Below, one piece after another: positions 1 through 8,466 of a stretch of DNA of 47,757 nucleotides. A model generated the notes under the pieces. The model was not told where the DNA came from and did no database searches. It saw only the letters and a list, made by a program, of their open reading frames with translations. The stretch comes from Rhizobium sullae. Its GTDB lineage: Bacteria > Pseudomonadota > Alphaproteobacteria > Rhizobiales > Rhizobiaceae. The first letter of the stretch is position 1. The number at the start of each line of letters is the position of its first letter. Location of the stretch: contig NZ_FWER01000045.1 in NCBI RefSeq assembly GCF_900169785.1, positions 1 through 47,757 on the forward strand, read 5' to 3'. Both the position numbers and the translations under genes were made by a program.

Positions 1-73
1 TGCCAATTGGACGGCCTAATCTGTCCCCGCGACTTCGCCTATCTTTCAAGGCATTCAAAAGAAAGGTGTAATC

Positions 74-1051
74 ATGGAAAAGCGCATTCTCGGCCAGGGC
101 CTTGAGGTGTCAGCCCTGGGTTTTGGCTGCATGGGCCTGAATTTCAGCTACGGCCATGCCCTCAGCAACGCCGACAGCGTCAAGCTCATCCGCGACGCCG
201 TCGATCATGGCGTAACCTTCTTTGACACGGCCGAGGTCTACGGCCCTTTCACCAACGAAGAGATCGTCGGCAAGGCGCTGCGTCCGGTTCGCGACCAAGT
301 CGTCATCGCCACGAAGTTCGGCTTCAAGATCGAAGACGGCAAGCAGACGGGCCTGGACAGCCGCCCTGAACACATCAAGGAGGTCGCCGAGGCGTCCTTG
401 AAGCGTCTTGGCATCGACGCCATCGACCTTCTCTATCAGCACCGCGTCGATCCCAAGGTTCCGATCGAGGATGTGGCAGGTGCCGTAAGAGACTTGATCG
501 CCGAGGGCAAGGTCAAACATTTCGGCCTTTCGGAACCCGGCGCGCAAACAGCCCGGCGCGCGCATGCCGTGCAGCCGGTAACGGCGCTGCAGAATGAATA
601 CTCACTTTGGACGCGCGGCCCCGAGACGAATGGCATCCTGGAGGCCTGCGAGGAGCTCGGGATCGGTCTCGTTGCCTACAGCCCTCTCGGGAAAGGATTC
701 CTGACGGGGGCGATGGGCAAGGACAGCAAGATCGCCGAGAACGACTTCCGCAAGCTTCTGCCGCGCTTCACGCCCGAAGCCATGGAGAAGAACCAGGCGC
801 TGATCGACCTTATCAGGCGCATCGGCGACGCCAGGAACGTGACGCCGGCCCAGATCGCGCTTGCGTGGCTCCTCGCGCAGAAGCCGTGGATCGTGCCGAT
901 CCCCGGCACCACGAAGCTGCATCGCCTTGAGGAAAATCTCGCCGCCGCCGCCGTCAAGCTGTCGACTGCCGAACTCGATGACGCGGCCGCCAAGATACAG
1001 GTCGAGGGTGACCGCTATCCCGAGCGGCTGATGAAGATGACGGGTCTCTAA
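74..1051 (+). CDS. Aldo/keto reductase
   Basis: This 325-residue protein belongs to the aldo/keto reductase superfamily, cytosolic NADPH-dependent enzymes that reduce aldehydes and ketones. The N-terminal GFGCMGL strand opens the TIM barrel, FFDTAEVYG (about residues 49-57) carries the catalytic Asp and Tyr, DLLYQHRVD (about 118-126) carries the catalytic His, and the C-terminal IPGTTK stretch is the usual nucleotide-phosphate contact. It is close in style to the YajO/IolS-like group. The start is preceded by a purine-rich stretch (GAAAGG). It lies 65 bp before an MFS exporter and then a LysR gene on the same strand, which suggests a detoxification unit. The substrate cannot be told from sequence. 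Confidence 0.93.
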   Translation: MEKRILGQGLEVSALGFGCMGLNFSYGHALSNADSVKLIRDAVDHGVTFFDTAEVYGPFTNEEIVGKALRPVRDQVVIATKFGFKIEDGKQTGLDSRPEHIKEVAEASLKRLGIDAIDLLYQHRVDPKVPIEDVAGAVRDLIAEGKVKHFGLSEPGAQTARRAHAVQPVTALQNEYSLWTRGPETNGILEACEELGIGLVAYSPLGKGFLTGAMGKDSKIAENDFRKLLPRFTPEAMEKNQALIDLIRRIGDARNVTPAQIALAWLLAQKPWIVPIPGTTKLHRLEENLAAAAVKLSTAELDDAAAKIQVEGDRYPERLMKMTGL

Positions 1052-1116
1052 AGGCCGTATGCCGGAGGAGGTTTGACGGCGCTTCGGCCCAATCTCTTTC
1101 CAGAAAGACGACAACC

Positions 1117-2364
1117 ATGTCACACGAACTCGCGAGCTCTGCCGATGGCCTCGCAGCGCCCGTCGATACATCCTCCGTCAGCCCGCTTCCGCCCGGCAGG
1201 CGCGTCCTTGCCTTGCTCAGCGCCCTTATGGGATTCGCGTCGATCTCGACAGACCTCTACCTTCCGGCCATGCCGGCCATGGGCAGGGATTTCGGAGCGG
1301 ATCCGGGTTCTATCGAGCTGACCGTGTCCGGATTCCTGATCGGCTTCAGTCTCGGCCAACTCTTCTGGGGGCCTGTCGGCGACAGGTATGGCCGCCGGCT
1401 TCCCGTGGCGGTCGGCCTTCTCCTATTTGTCATCGGGTCGGCCGGCTGCGCGATATCGGGATCGGCCGCTGAGATGATGTTATGGCGCGTCGTGCAGGCG
1501 ATCGGCGCCTGCTCCGGCGTCGTGCTCGCACGTGCGATGGTCCGCGACCTCTACGAGGGAAGCCGGGCCGCGCAGATGCTTTCGATCCTCATCACCGTCA
1601 TGGCCGTGGCTCCGCTTCTGGGGCCGATCGTCGGGGGCCAGATCCTCGCGATAGCCGGATGGCGCTCGATCTTCTGGGTTCTGGTCGCGGTGGGGCTGGC
1701 GACCCTGGCCGCTCTCTTTACGGTTCCGGAGACCCTGCCGGCATCACGGCGGAACAAGAATTCGATCACGGACGCCGTGCTTGGCTACGGCAAGCTGCTC
1801 GCTAACCGGCGCCTTCTCGGATTTGCTGCGGCAGGCGGCTTCTTTTATGCCGGCATCTACGCCTACATCGCCGGAACGCCCTTCGCCTACATCGACTACT
1901 ACCATGTCCCGGTCGGACTATATGGCGTCCTTTTCGCCTTGGGGATTGTCGGGATCATGGTGACGAACATGGTCAACTCGAGGCTTGTGACCAGGCTTGG
2001 CAGCACGACCCTTCTGCGGTTCGGCACCTTCGGCGCGATGGCGTCCGGCTTTGCGATCCTGGTCGCGGGCGCGACCGGTTGGGGAGGCCTGTGGGCGCTC
2101 ACAACACTGCTCTTCGTCTTCGTGTCCTGGTCCGGCCTCATCGTGGCCAATTCCATTGGCGGCGCCCTCCAGGACTTCCCCGAACAGGCAGGGGCGGTCT
2201 CCGCGCTCGTCGGAGCGATCCACTACGGCTCCGGCATCGCCGGCTCCGCGGCGGTGAGCGCCCTTGCCGACGGCACGCCCTGGGGATTGACGCTCGTAAT
2301 AGGTGTCGCAGGCATCGGCAGCTTCGCGAGCCTTGTTCTTGTCGCTCCGGGACAGGCGCCTTGA
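1117..2364 (+). CDS. Bcr/CflA-type MFS multidrug exporter
   Basis: This 415-residue inner-membrane protein has about 12 hydrophobic segments, typical of the major facilitator superfamily DHA1 group. STDLYLPAMPAMGRDF (about residues 43-58) is the TM1 hallmark of Bcr/CflA exporters, and GPVGDRYGRR (about 86-95) is the MFS loop 2-3 motif. Members export drugs or metabolites by proton antiport. The position between an aldo/keto reductase and a LysR regulator supports a co-regulated export and detoxification role. The gene appears full length. The substrate is unknown. Confidence 0.92.
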   Translation: MSHELASSADGLAAPVDTSSVSPLPPGRRVLALLSALMGFASISTDLYLPAMPAMGRDFGADPGSIELTVSGFLIGFSLGQLFWGPVGDRYGRRLPVAVGLLLFVIGSAGCAISGSAAEMMLWRVVQAIGACSGVVLARAMVRDLYEGSRAAQMLSILITVMAVAPLLGPIVGGQILAIAGWRSIFWVLVAVGLATLAALFTVPETLPASRRNKNSITDAVLGYGKLLANRRLLGFAAAGGFFYAGIYAYIAGTPFAYIDYYHVPVGLYGVLFALGIVGIMVTNMVNSRLVTRLGSTTLLRFGTFGAMASGFAILVAGATGWGGLWALTTLLFVFVSWSGLIVANSIGGALQDFPEQAGAVSALVGAIHYGSGIAGSAAVSALADGTPWGLTLVIGVAGIGSFASLVLVAPGQAP

Positions 2365-2426
2365 CCTTGCATCATTATGAGATGAAGTTGCGGTCATAAA
2401 GCCGCAGCCATTAGGGAGGTTCATGA

Positions 2427-3320
2427 ATGAAGCGCGAGGAGCTTGCCGATCTCAGCGCCTTCCTGACCGTGGCCGAGGAACAGAACTTCACGCGCGCGGC
2501 GGCGCGCCTGGGGGCGTCACAGTCGGCATTGAGCCATACAATCAGACGGCTCGAAGCCCGCCTCGGAGTCCGTCTTCTAACCCGGACGACGCGTAGCGTC
2601 GCACCGACCGAGGCCGGTGAAAGGCTGCTTGCGACATTGCGGCCGGCGTTGGACAGTATCGGCGCAGAGCTGGCGTCCTTGAGCGAACTTCGCGACAAGC
2701 CGGCGGGAACGATACGGATCACGACGTCCGAACACGCCGCGACCACGGTGCTTTGGCCGGCCATTCAAAGGCTCCTTCCTGAGTACCCCGATATCCACGT
2801 TGAACTCAGCATCGATTCCAGCTTCACAGATATCGTGGCCGAACGGTTCGACGCCGGTGTCCGCCTGGGCGAAGCCTTGGCAAAGGACATGATCGCGGCC
2901 CGCATAGGTCCCGACCTCCGGATGGCCATCGTTGGATCGCCGGAGTACCTCACCGACCATTCGAAACCGACGACGCCGCAGGATCTCGCGTCGCATCGCT
3001 GCATCAACCTGCGTATGCTGAGCGGGGGCGGCCTATATGCCTGGGAGCTCGAAAAGGACGGGCGCGAGCTTCGCGTGCGTGTCGATGGCCAGCTCGCGTT
3101 CAACAACGTGAACATGATCGTCCGGGCGGCCGAGGCTGGATTCGGGCTCGGGTTCGTCATGGAGGATCATGTCATTGACCAGCTTTCCGACGGCCGCCTT
3201 GTGAGGGTGCTGGAGGACTGGTGTCCTGCTTTCGCGGGCTATCACCTTTACTATCCTAGCAGACGGCAGCCGTCGGCGGCTTTTTCGGTCTTGGTCGATG
3301 CTCTTCGGTATCGTGGCTGA
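2427..3320 (+). CDS. LysR-family transcriptional regulator
   Basis: This is a 297-residue LysR regulator. The N-terminal winged helix-turn-helix (about residues 5-65) includes FTRAAARLGASQSALSHTI, and the rest is a periplasmic-binding-fold effector domain. A GGGAGG motif sits just before the start. It follows the MFS gene by 62 bp on the same strand, so it may be co-transcribed with, and control, the reductase and exporter genes; many LysR proteins are divergent from their targets, so this arrangement is slightly unusual. The sequence resembles the regulators commonly found next to SDR, AKR and MFS genes. The ligand is unknown. Confidence 0.92.
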   Translation: MKREELADLSAFLTVAEEQNFTRAAARLGASQSALSHTIRRLEARLGVRLLTRTTRSVAPTEAGERLLATLRPALDSIGAELASLSELRDKPAGTIRITTSEHAATTVLWPAIQRLLPEYPDIHVELSIDSSFTDIVAERFDAGVRLGEALAKDMIAARIGPDLRMAIVGSPEYLTDHSKPTTPQDLASHRCINLRMLSGGGLYAWELEKDGRELRVRVDGQLAFNNVNMIVRAAEAGFGLGFVMEDHVIDQLSDGRLVRVLEDWCPAFAGYHLYYPSRRQPSAAFSVLVDALRYRG

Positions 3321-3379
3321 CCAGTTCATGTGGTGTCCGCTGCTGTGAAAGGAAGCCGCCTTCCGATGTCGGCCCTAAA

Positions 3380-3526
3380 CCTCCGCGCGTGAGCGTGGAG
3401 GACGCGCTGAAATCGGCAGGCGAGGAAGCGGTCTACTACCGCACCCCTGTGACCGGCGCCTCCAACAGCCGTGCGAAGGCGCAAAGCGGCTTCGCGTCAC
3501 CGCCACTTCTGTGGAAGGGTGCTTGA
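3380..3526 (+). pseudogene. C-terminal remnant of NAD(P)-dependent epimerase/dehydratase
   Basis: The frame from 3380 to the stop at 3524-3526 encodes about 48 residues. It contains VEDALKSAGEEAVYY followed by TGASNSRAKAQSGF, which resembles the C-terminal end of extended SDR (NAD-dependent epimerase/dehydratase) proteins, where a GASN-x-KAK-x-LGF motif precedes a final W. No Rossmann N-terminus, start codon or ribosome site precedes it, so it is a decayed 3' fragment. The assignment rests on motif memory; a protein search would settle it. Confidence 0.5.
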
Positions 3527-3804
3527 TGCGTTGCCGCCATGGGGGTCGACCAATTCCGGGCCGCGCTTTCGTTCCGTGCGCCAACCATGACCGCGCAACG
3601 GCTCTCCTGATCCATGGAAGGGCAGCTGTGACCGCACTGCCCCCGCGGTTGAATTTCACCTGCACGGGGTACCTTATCGGTGGCGGGCGCTCTCCAACAG
3701 TGGCACATACTGATCTGTATTCACTCATAGGCAGGCTAGCAACCAGCACATCTCGCTTCGACTTTGATGGCAATCTTTGTCAGAACCTACGCAACAAGTG
3801 ATCC
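3527..3804. other. Intergenic stretch with no supported gene
   Basis: Together with the epimerase remnant this forms a gap of about 480 bp between the two LysR genes. Open frames exist on both strands but show no recognisable domain, no good ribosome site and atypical Arg/Pro/Ser-rich composition. The last 100 bp presumably hold the promoter of the downstream LysR gene. Confidence 0.5.
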
Positions 3805-4680
3805 ATGGACATCAATCACGTTAGATACTTCCTCAATTTGGCCGAAACCCTGAACTTCACCGAGGCCGCGCGCCGAAGTGGCGTCTCGCAGCCAAGTCTC
3901 ACGCGAGCAATCCAGCGTCTCGAGGAAGAATTGGGCAGTCCGCTGATCTATCGCGATGGCAAGGACAGCCGGCTTACGGCGCTCGGCCGCGACGTCCAGG
4001 CCGAGTTCATGCGGATTGAACTCGCACTTAGAAACGTGCGCGAGCATTCCGAGAGCACGGTGCTCGGCCGGCGGCGTATTCTCGACATCGCGGTTGCCCC
4101 GACCATCGGCCCCGCTGCCTTTGCCGCATTCTTCGATGACGCGCTTGGGGAGCTTTCTTCCATAAAGGTCCATATGCATCAGCTCTTGGCCGGAGAAGGT
4201 GCGGACGAAGTGCTTTCGGGCAAATATCACGCTTGCATCTTGCCGCGGGCGCCCCGTCCCAACCCCAAGCTCAACATTGTGCCGCTGTTTCGGGAGCGAT
4301 TCCTCCTTGCCTGTGCGGAGAACCATCCGCTGGCGGGCAAAGACGTTGTCAGCACCGAGGCGATTGCAGCCTATCCCTATGTCGACCGGCTGGCCTGCGA
4401 GTTCCACACCGAGATCACCGAACACCTGATGGACCATGACGCGGTCATGCAACCGCGCTTCAGTGCGGAGCGCGAGGACTGGGTCCAGCAAATGGTAGCC
4501 GAAGGCCGCGCGATCTGCATCATGCCCGAGCGGTCCGTCGTAGTGCAAGGCATAGCGACCCGCCCGGTCGAGGGGATATCATTGGAGCGCGAACTGGTAT
4601 TTGTAACGGTCTCCGGTTCCGGCACACCGCTCGAGATCCGCAAGATCGCGCAGATGGCCGCTCGGCACGACTGGGCGTGA
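3805..4680 (+). CDS. LysR-family transcriptional regulator next to msrBA
   Basis: This is a 291-residue LysR regulator. The HTH region includes FTEAARRSGVSQPSLTRAI (about residues 19-37), followed by the effector-binding domain. It lies 115 bp upstream of msrB on the same strand. The effector domain contains several cysteines (in ACILP, LLACAEN, LACEF and AICIMP contexts), so a redox-responsive control of the methionine sulfoxide reductases is possible, but that is inference. No LysR box was confidently identified. Confidence 0.92.
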   Translation: MDINHVRYFLNLAETLNFTEAARRSGVSQPSLTRAIQRLEEELGSPLIYRDGKDSRLTALGRDVQAEFMRIELALRNVREHSESTVLGRRRILDIAVAPTIGPAAFAAFFDDALGELSSIKVHMHQLLAGEGADEVLSGKYHACILPRAPRPNPKLNIVPLFRERFLLACAENHPLAGKDVVSTEAIAAYPYVDRLACEFHTEITEHLMDHDAVMQPRFSAEREDWVQQMVAEGRAICIMPERSVVVQGIATRPVEGISLERELVFVTVSGSGTPLEIRKIAQMAARHDWA

Positions 4681-4795
4681 GCGGGGCAGAACGGAATTTA
4701 CCGTACGGCTATCGAATCTATGCACACCCGATATTGGGAATCCCCACGGGCCTTCGCCATATTCAGGCAACAAATCCAAGAACGGAGATAGGGCA

Positions 4796-5239
4796 ATGAC
4801 CTATATAAAGACCGACGAAGCGGTCAGCAAGCTCACACCCGAACAGTATCGGGTGACCCAACAGAACGGCACCGAACGCCCCTTCACTGGGGAGTATCAT
4901 GACAACAAGAGACCGGGGATCTATGTCGACATCGTTTCCGGCGAACCGCTGTTTGCCTCCGCCGACAAGTTCGATTCCGGCTGCGGCTGGCCGAGCTTCA
5001 CCAAGCCGATCGTGCCGGCAAACGTCAAGGAGCTGCGGGATGATTCTCATGGTATGACCCGTACGGAGGTGCGCTCGGCGCATGGCGGCAGCCACCTCGG
5101 CCACGTCTTTCCCGACGGTCCTCAAGACCAGGGCGGCCTGCGGTACTGCATCAATTCCGCCGCACTGCGCTTCATTCCGCGTGGGGAAATGGAGGCCGAG
5201 GGCTATAGTGCGTATCTCAACCAGGTGGAGGATATCTAA
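4796..5239 (+). CDS. msrB: Peptide-methionine (R)-S-oxide reductase MsrB
   Basis: MsrB reduces the R epimer of methionine sulfoxide in proteins, using thioredoxin. The 147-residue sequence has FTGEY, SGCGWPSF (Cys63), HLGHVFPDGP and RYCINS (catalytic Cys118), the family core. Both zinc CxxC pairs of zinc-type MsrB are absent: the first site reads DNKRPGIYVDI and the second RSAHGGSH. It is therefore a zinc-free MsrB, and Cys63/Cys118 match the resolving/catalytic spacing known in the Neisseria enzyme. It ends directly before the msrA start, so the two are translationally coupled. Confidence 0.95.
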   Translation: MTYIKTDEAVSKLTPEQYRVTQQNGTERPFTGEYHDNKRPGIYVDIVSGEPLFASADKFDSGCGWPSFTKPIVPANVKELRDDSHGMTRTEVRSAHGGSHLGHVFPDGPQDQGGLRYCINSAALRFIPRGEMEAEGYSAYLNQVEDI

Positions 5240-5746
5240 ATGACCGAGAAAGCTGTTCTAGCTGGTGGTTGCTTCTGGGGAATGCAGGACTTGATCCGCA
5301 GGCTCCCCGGGGTCATTGGGACCCGCGTGGGCTATACCGGCGGCGATGTGGCGAACGCGACCTACCGCAATCACGGTACCCACGCCGAAGGCATCGAGAT
5401 CATCTTCGATCCCCAGACGATCAGCTACAGGCGGATTCTGGAGTTCTTCTTCCAGATTCACGATCCGACGACAAGAAACCGACAGGGCAACGACGTCGGC
5501 GCCTCTTACCGCTCGGCGATCTACTACGTCGACGAGGAGCAGAAGCGAATAGCCGAGGACACCATCGCAGACGTCGACGCTTCGGGCCTGTGGCCGGGCA
5601 AGGTGGTGACCGAGGTCGAGCCGGCGGGAGACTTCTGGCAGGCGGAACCGGAGCACCAAGATTACCTCGAGCGCTACCCTAACGGCTACACTTGCCACTT
5701 CCCGCGTCCCGGCTGGGTGCTGCCTCGGCGGTCGGCGGCCGAATAA
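5240..5746 (+). CDS. msrA: Peptide-methionine (S)-S-oxide reductase MsrA
   Basis: MsrA reduces the S epimer of methionine sulfoxide. The 168-residue protein has the GGCFWG signature with catalytic Cys11, TRVGYTGG, and the HAEGIEIIFDP and FFQIHDPT blocks of the family. Its ATG immediately follows the msrB TAA with no gap. It is short, with little C-terminal extension, so recycling probably depends on few cysteines. Together with msrB it repairs both sulfoxide epimers, probably in the cytosol as no signal peptide is visible. Confidence 0.96.
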   Translation: MTEKAVLAGGCFWGMQDLIRRLPGVIGTRVGYTGGDVANATYRNHGTHAEGIEIIFDPQTISYRRILEFFFQIHDPTTRNRQGNDVGASYRSAIYYVDEEQKRIAEDTIADVDASGLWPGKVVTEVEPAGDFWQAEPEHQDYLERYPNGYTCHFPRPGWVLPRRSAAE

Positions 5747-5804
5747 CCGGCCGCCTGTCTCTGGCCGCACGGGTTGTCGGCGCATTCGAACCAACTCTGA
5801 AAAG

Positions 5805-5822
5805 CCCGGCGGATGCGCCGGG
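5805..5822 (+). terminator. Possible transcription terminator after msrA
   Basis: CCCGGCG-GATG-CGCCGGG forms a perfect 7-bp stem with a 4-base loop. No T tract follows, so it is a weak candidate intrinsic terminator. Confidence 0.35.
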
Positions 5823-6000
5823 CGCACGGAATGGGCCCGCTGCGCAGTTTAGACGCCTCTCACCAAGGAGCGCCGGTAGTGCCGGCGCTACACTGACACG
5901 GCAGATCCGGGCAAAGATCCGGCTCGGGACGAACATCTACGCCAACGTCCAATCTGAGGCGGAAATTATTCACAGCCTATGAAGCCGGCAGTGTCCGGAC

Positions 6001-6020
6001 TGCGCAAAAGCCATTGCGCA
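6001..6020. promoter_or_regulatory. Inverted repeat TGCGCAA-N6-TTGCGCA, candidate operator
   Basis: Perfect 7-bp arms with a 6-base spacer lie 66 bp upstream of the formylglycine-generating enzyme start, with an AT-rich stretch (TTATTGTAT) following. It could be the binding site for the LacI protein encoded at the end of the operon, or for another regulator. No experimental support is visible. Confidence 0.3.
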
Positions 6021-6085
6021 ACGTCCGTAGACCTTATTGTATCTTGGTCCGGAACCTGCCTTTCGACTGACCGACGAATGACACT

Positions 6086-7021
6086 ATGAAAAGTTGCTGC
6101 CTCCCAACCGAAATATCGAAGAGATCGGACGCCGGTTCGCCGACGCAGGCGCCAGTGCATCGAGCTCTATCTCCGGTCTCTGTCGATACGGCACAGATTC
6201 CAGGCGGGCTCGTGCTGGTCGGGACAGACAGGCCGTACCTGCCGGCGGACGGGGAGGGTCCGGTCCGCAAGCTCCGGCTCAAGCCGTTGCTGCTCGCCAA
6301 GGCAGCCGTCAGCAATTCGCAGTTCGCTGATTTCATTGCGGCCACGGGTTACATCACTGAGGCCGAGCAGCTGGGCTGGTCCTATGTGTTTTACCAGAAT
6401 GTCGATCCTAAGGTTGCGACGTCAGGCGTCGTCGGCGCTGAATGGTGGCGGCGTGTCGAGGGCGCCTGCTGGCATGCGCCGTTCGGACCTGGTTCCGATG
6501 TCGAGGCATTCAAAGATCATCCTGTCGTTCACATCTCATGGCAGGACGCGGTTCGATTTGCCACTTGGGTGGGCGGACGGCTTCCAAGCGAAGCCGAATG
6601 GGAACATGCAGCGAAGGGCGGTCTCAGTGGCGCGATCTATCCCTGGGGCGACCGTCACCCGGATGATGATTTCACCCCGTGTAATATCTGGCAGGGCCGG
6701 TTTCCGGAGTTCGACAGCGGGGTGGACGGTTACAAGGGGCTTGCACCCTCCGTCTCGTTCGAGCCGAACGGATTTGGACTGTACAACATGGCGGGAAACT
6801 GCTGGGAGTGGACTGCGGACGTGTTTCGCGTGAGGTCCTTGCGCAAAACGTCGCAATCACTCAACGCCATGGCACGGCAGGAAAGCCGCCGCGTCCTCAA
6901 AGGCGGTTCATACCTCTGCCATGCGTCCTACTGCCACCGGTACCGTATCGCTGCTCGCATGGGCAGCACCGGCGATTCGACCACCGGGCATATTGGCTTC
7001 CGCGTCGCTTTCGACATTTGA
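6086..7021 (+). CDS. Formylglycine-generating enzyme (sulfatase-activating)
   Basis: This 311-residue protein carries the FGE-sulfatase domain (about residues 38-311). Such enzymes use oxygen and copper to convert the sulfatase active-site Cys to formylglycine. The C-terminal block RVLKGGSYLCHASYC aligns with the aerobic FGE active site; both catalytic cysteines are present (Cys278 and Cys283), separating it from the many non-catalytic SUMF1-like proteins. NMAGNCWEW and PWGD motifs also fit. It is the first gene of a same-strand run ending in a sulfatase with a C-x-P-x-R target, so the partner is encoded about 3 kb downstream. No signal peptide is obvious, so modification would be cytosolic. 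Confidence 0.92.
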   Translation: MKSCCLPTEISKRSDAGSPTQAPVHRALSPVSVDTAQIPGGLVLVGTDRPYLPADGEGPVRKLRLKPLLLAKAAVSNSQFADFIAATGYITEAEQLGWSYVFYQNVDPKVATSGVVGAEWWRRVEGACWHAPFGPGSDVEAFKDHPVVHISWQDAVRFATWVGGRLPSEAEWEHAAKGGLSGAIYPWGDRHPDDDFTPCNIWQGRFPEFDSGVDGYKGLAPSVSFEPNGFGLYNMAGNCWEWTADVFRVRSLRKTSQSLNAMARQESRRVLKGGSYLCHASYCHRYRIAARMGSTGDSTTGHIGFRVAFDI

Positions 7022-7052
7022 CCTGGACTTCGATTGACTTGGAGGGCCGCAT

Positions 7053-7070
7053 AAGTTAATCCATTAACTT
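7053..7070. promoter_or_regulatory. 18-bp palindrome, candidate operator of the sulfatase operon
   Basis: AAGTTAATCCATTAACTT has perfect 8-bp arms around a 2-base centre. It lies in the only sizeable gap of the operon, about 75 bp before the binding-protein start. It is a strong candidate site for a dimeric regulator such as the LacI protein at 11493-12539. Confidence 0.45.
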
Positions 7071-7146
7071 GCCGGTTTCATCGGGCCTTGAGGAGGGTTC
7101 CGGTGGAGAACACGCCGGCTTGTCGGATGTCTCTGGGAGAAGACAC

Positions 7147-8391
7147 ATGAAACTTGCCAATCGATTGAGCCGTTGCATTGCAGTTGCGCTGTGCCTGTAT
7201 GGCGTTGGAGGCGCTGCGCGGGCCGAAACCCTTAAAGTCTATTGGAACGCCGGCCATGCGTATCAAGCATATGCCGACGTCATCAAGAAATTCGAGGCGG
7301 ACCACCCCGGCTGGACGGTCGAATGGGGACGCTTCCAATGGCCGGATCTGCGCACCAAGCTGGTGGCCGATCTTTCGGTCGGAAATGCGCCGGACCTCGT
7401 TGCCGAGCCTGGCGGCTGGGTGCCGGAATTCGGCTTGCAGGGCATGATCACGCCGCTCAATGACTTTGTCGCAAAAGACGGCAAAGAGATGGGCTATCCG
7501 CAGGACTGGCAGGATTTCTCCGTCGAGCGCAACACGATCGACGGCAAGTACTACGGCATTCAGTTGCACCTGACCTGTGCGGCGTTGGTCTATAACGTGG
7601 ACATGTTGAAGGAAGCCGGCTTCGACAAGCCGCCGGCCAATTGGCAAGAATTCCGCGAGGTCGCGATCGCGACCAGCAAGCGCGGCAGGTTCGGCTTTGC
7701 TCCCAACCAAGTGGCGACATACTACACGCCATGGATCTACCAGAATGGCGGCGCCTTATACGATGCCGCGGTCAAAAAGGTCGCTTTCGACAGCCCGCAG
7801 TCCGCACAGGCAATCCAGTTCGTGGCCGACCTCATTCATAAGGATAAAGCGGCACCCTTGCCGGTGGCCGGTGCCGACTACGAAGGCCCGCAGAAGCTGT
7901 TTACAGCCGGCCGGGCGGCGATGATCCTGACCGGCCCATGGGACGTTAGCCCGATCAAGACGGGCAATCCCAAGCTGAACTGGGACGTCGCACCGTCGCT
8001 GACGGAGAAGCAGCAGGCGACGATGGCAGGTGGCGTGAGCCTTTTCATCCCCAAGACGGCCAAGCATCCGGCCGAAGCGTGGGACCTGCTCAAGAGGTTC
8101 GTTGCGCTTGACACCGAACTTGCAGCCTCGTTGCCCAACGGCATGACCATGCCGCGCAAATCCTGGGCTGCCGATCCAAAGGTCAAGGCAGATCCCGTGC
8201 TCGGCAAATTCAGCCAATGCCTGCCTTACGCCGTCGATTCAGCCGCCAAGCTTGCGCTCACGGGCAAGAATGCTGTCGTACAGGATCTCTTCAAGACGGC
8301 CGTCCAGGACATCCTTTACAACGACAGGCCTGCGCAGGAGGTTCTCTCCGACTATGCGGCACGAGCCAACGCGGCACTCGCCAACAAGTAA
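7147..8391 (+). CDS. ABC transporter substrate-binding protein (sugar type)
   Basis: This is a family 1 extracellular solute-binding protein (MalE/UgpB type) of 414 residues. The ATG at 7147 is preferred over the upstream in-frame start at 7069 because it follows GGGAGAAG and begins a clear signal peptide (MKLANRLSRCIAVALCLYG, cleavage near ARA-ETL). The mature protein shows the usual ADLSVGNAPDLV and GRAAMILTGPWD blocks. It would capture a substrate in the periplasm for the two permeases downstream. The flanking FGE and sulfatase suggest a sulfated sugar or other sulfate ester, which is inference. Confidence 0.92.
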   Translation: MKLANRLSRCIAVALCLYGVGGAARAETLKVYWNAGHAYQAYADVIKKFEADHPGWTVEWGRFQWPDLRTKLVADLSVGNAPDLVAEPGGWVPEFGLQGMITPLNDFVAKDGKEMGYPQDWQDFSVERNTIDGKYYGIQLHLTCAALVYNVDMLKEAGFDKPPANWQEFREVAIATSKRGRFGFAPNQVATYYTPWIYQNGGALYDAAVKKVAFDSPQSAQAIQFVADLIHKDKAAPLPVAGADYEGPQKLFTAGRAAMILTGPWDVSPIKTGNPKLNWDVAPSLTEKQQATMAGGVSLFIPKTAKHPAEAWDLLKRFVALDTELAASLPNGMTMPRKSWAADPKVKADPVLGKFSQCLPYAVDSAAKLALTGKNAVVQDLFKTAVQDILYNDRPAQEVLSDYAARANAALANK

Positions 8392-8466
8392 CGAAGCAGC
8401 AGCGGCCGTGCGTTTAGCACCGTCGCTGCCGCCCCCGAGATCAATGTTCTGACGGAGGTCGTCGGC

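Larger units (their letters stand above)
5747..6085. other. Intergenic region with a hairpin and an inverted repeat
   Basis: This 339-bp gap has no convincing gene. It holds a GC-rich hairpin at 5805-5822 that could end the msrBA transcript and an inverted repeat at 6001-6020 in front of the sulfatase operon. Confidence 0.5.

Noticed and set aside
1..73. Possible promoter before the aldo/keto reductase
   Set aside because: Only 73 bases are available and no convincing -35/-10 pair or palindrome is present.
3375..3801. Overlapping open frames on both strands between the LysR genes
   Set aside because: Composition is Arg/Pro/Ser-rich with no family match, and they overlap the epimerase remnant that has better motif support.
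7069..7146. In-frame upstream start for the sulfatase-operon binding protein
   Set aside because: It would bury the signal peptide behind 26 extra residues and begin inside the palindrome; the ATG at 7147 has a good ribosome site.
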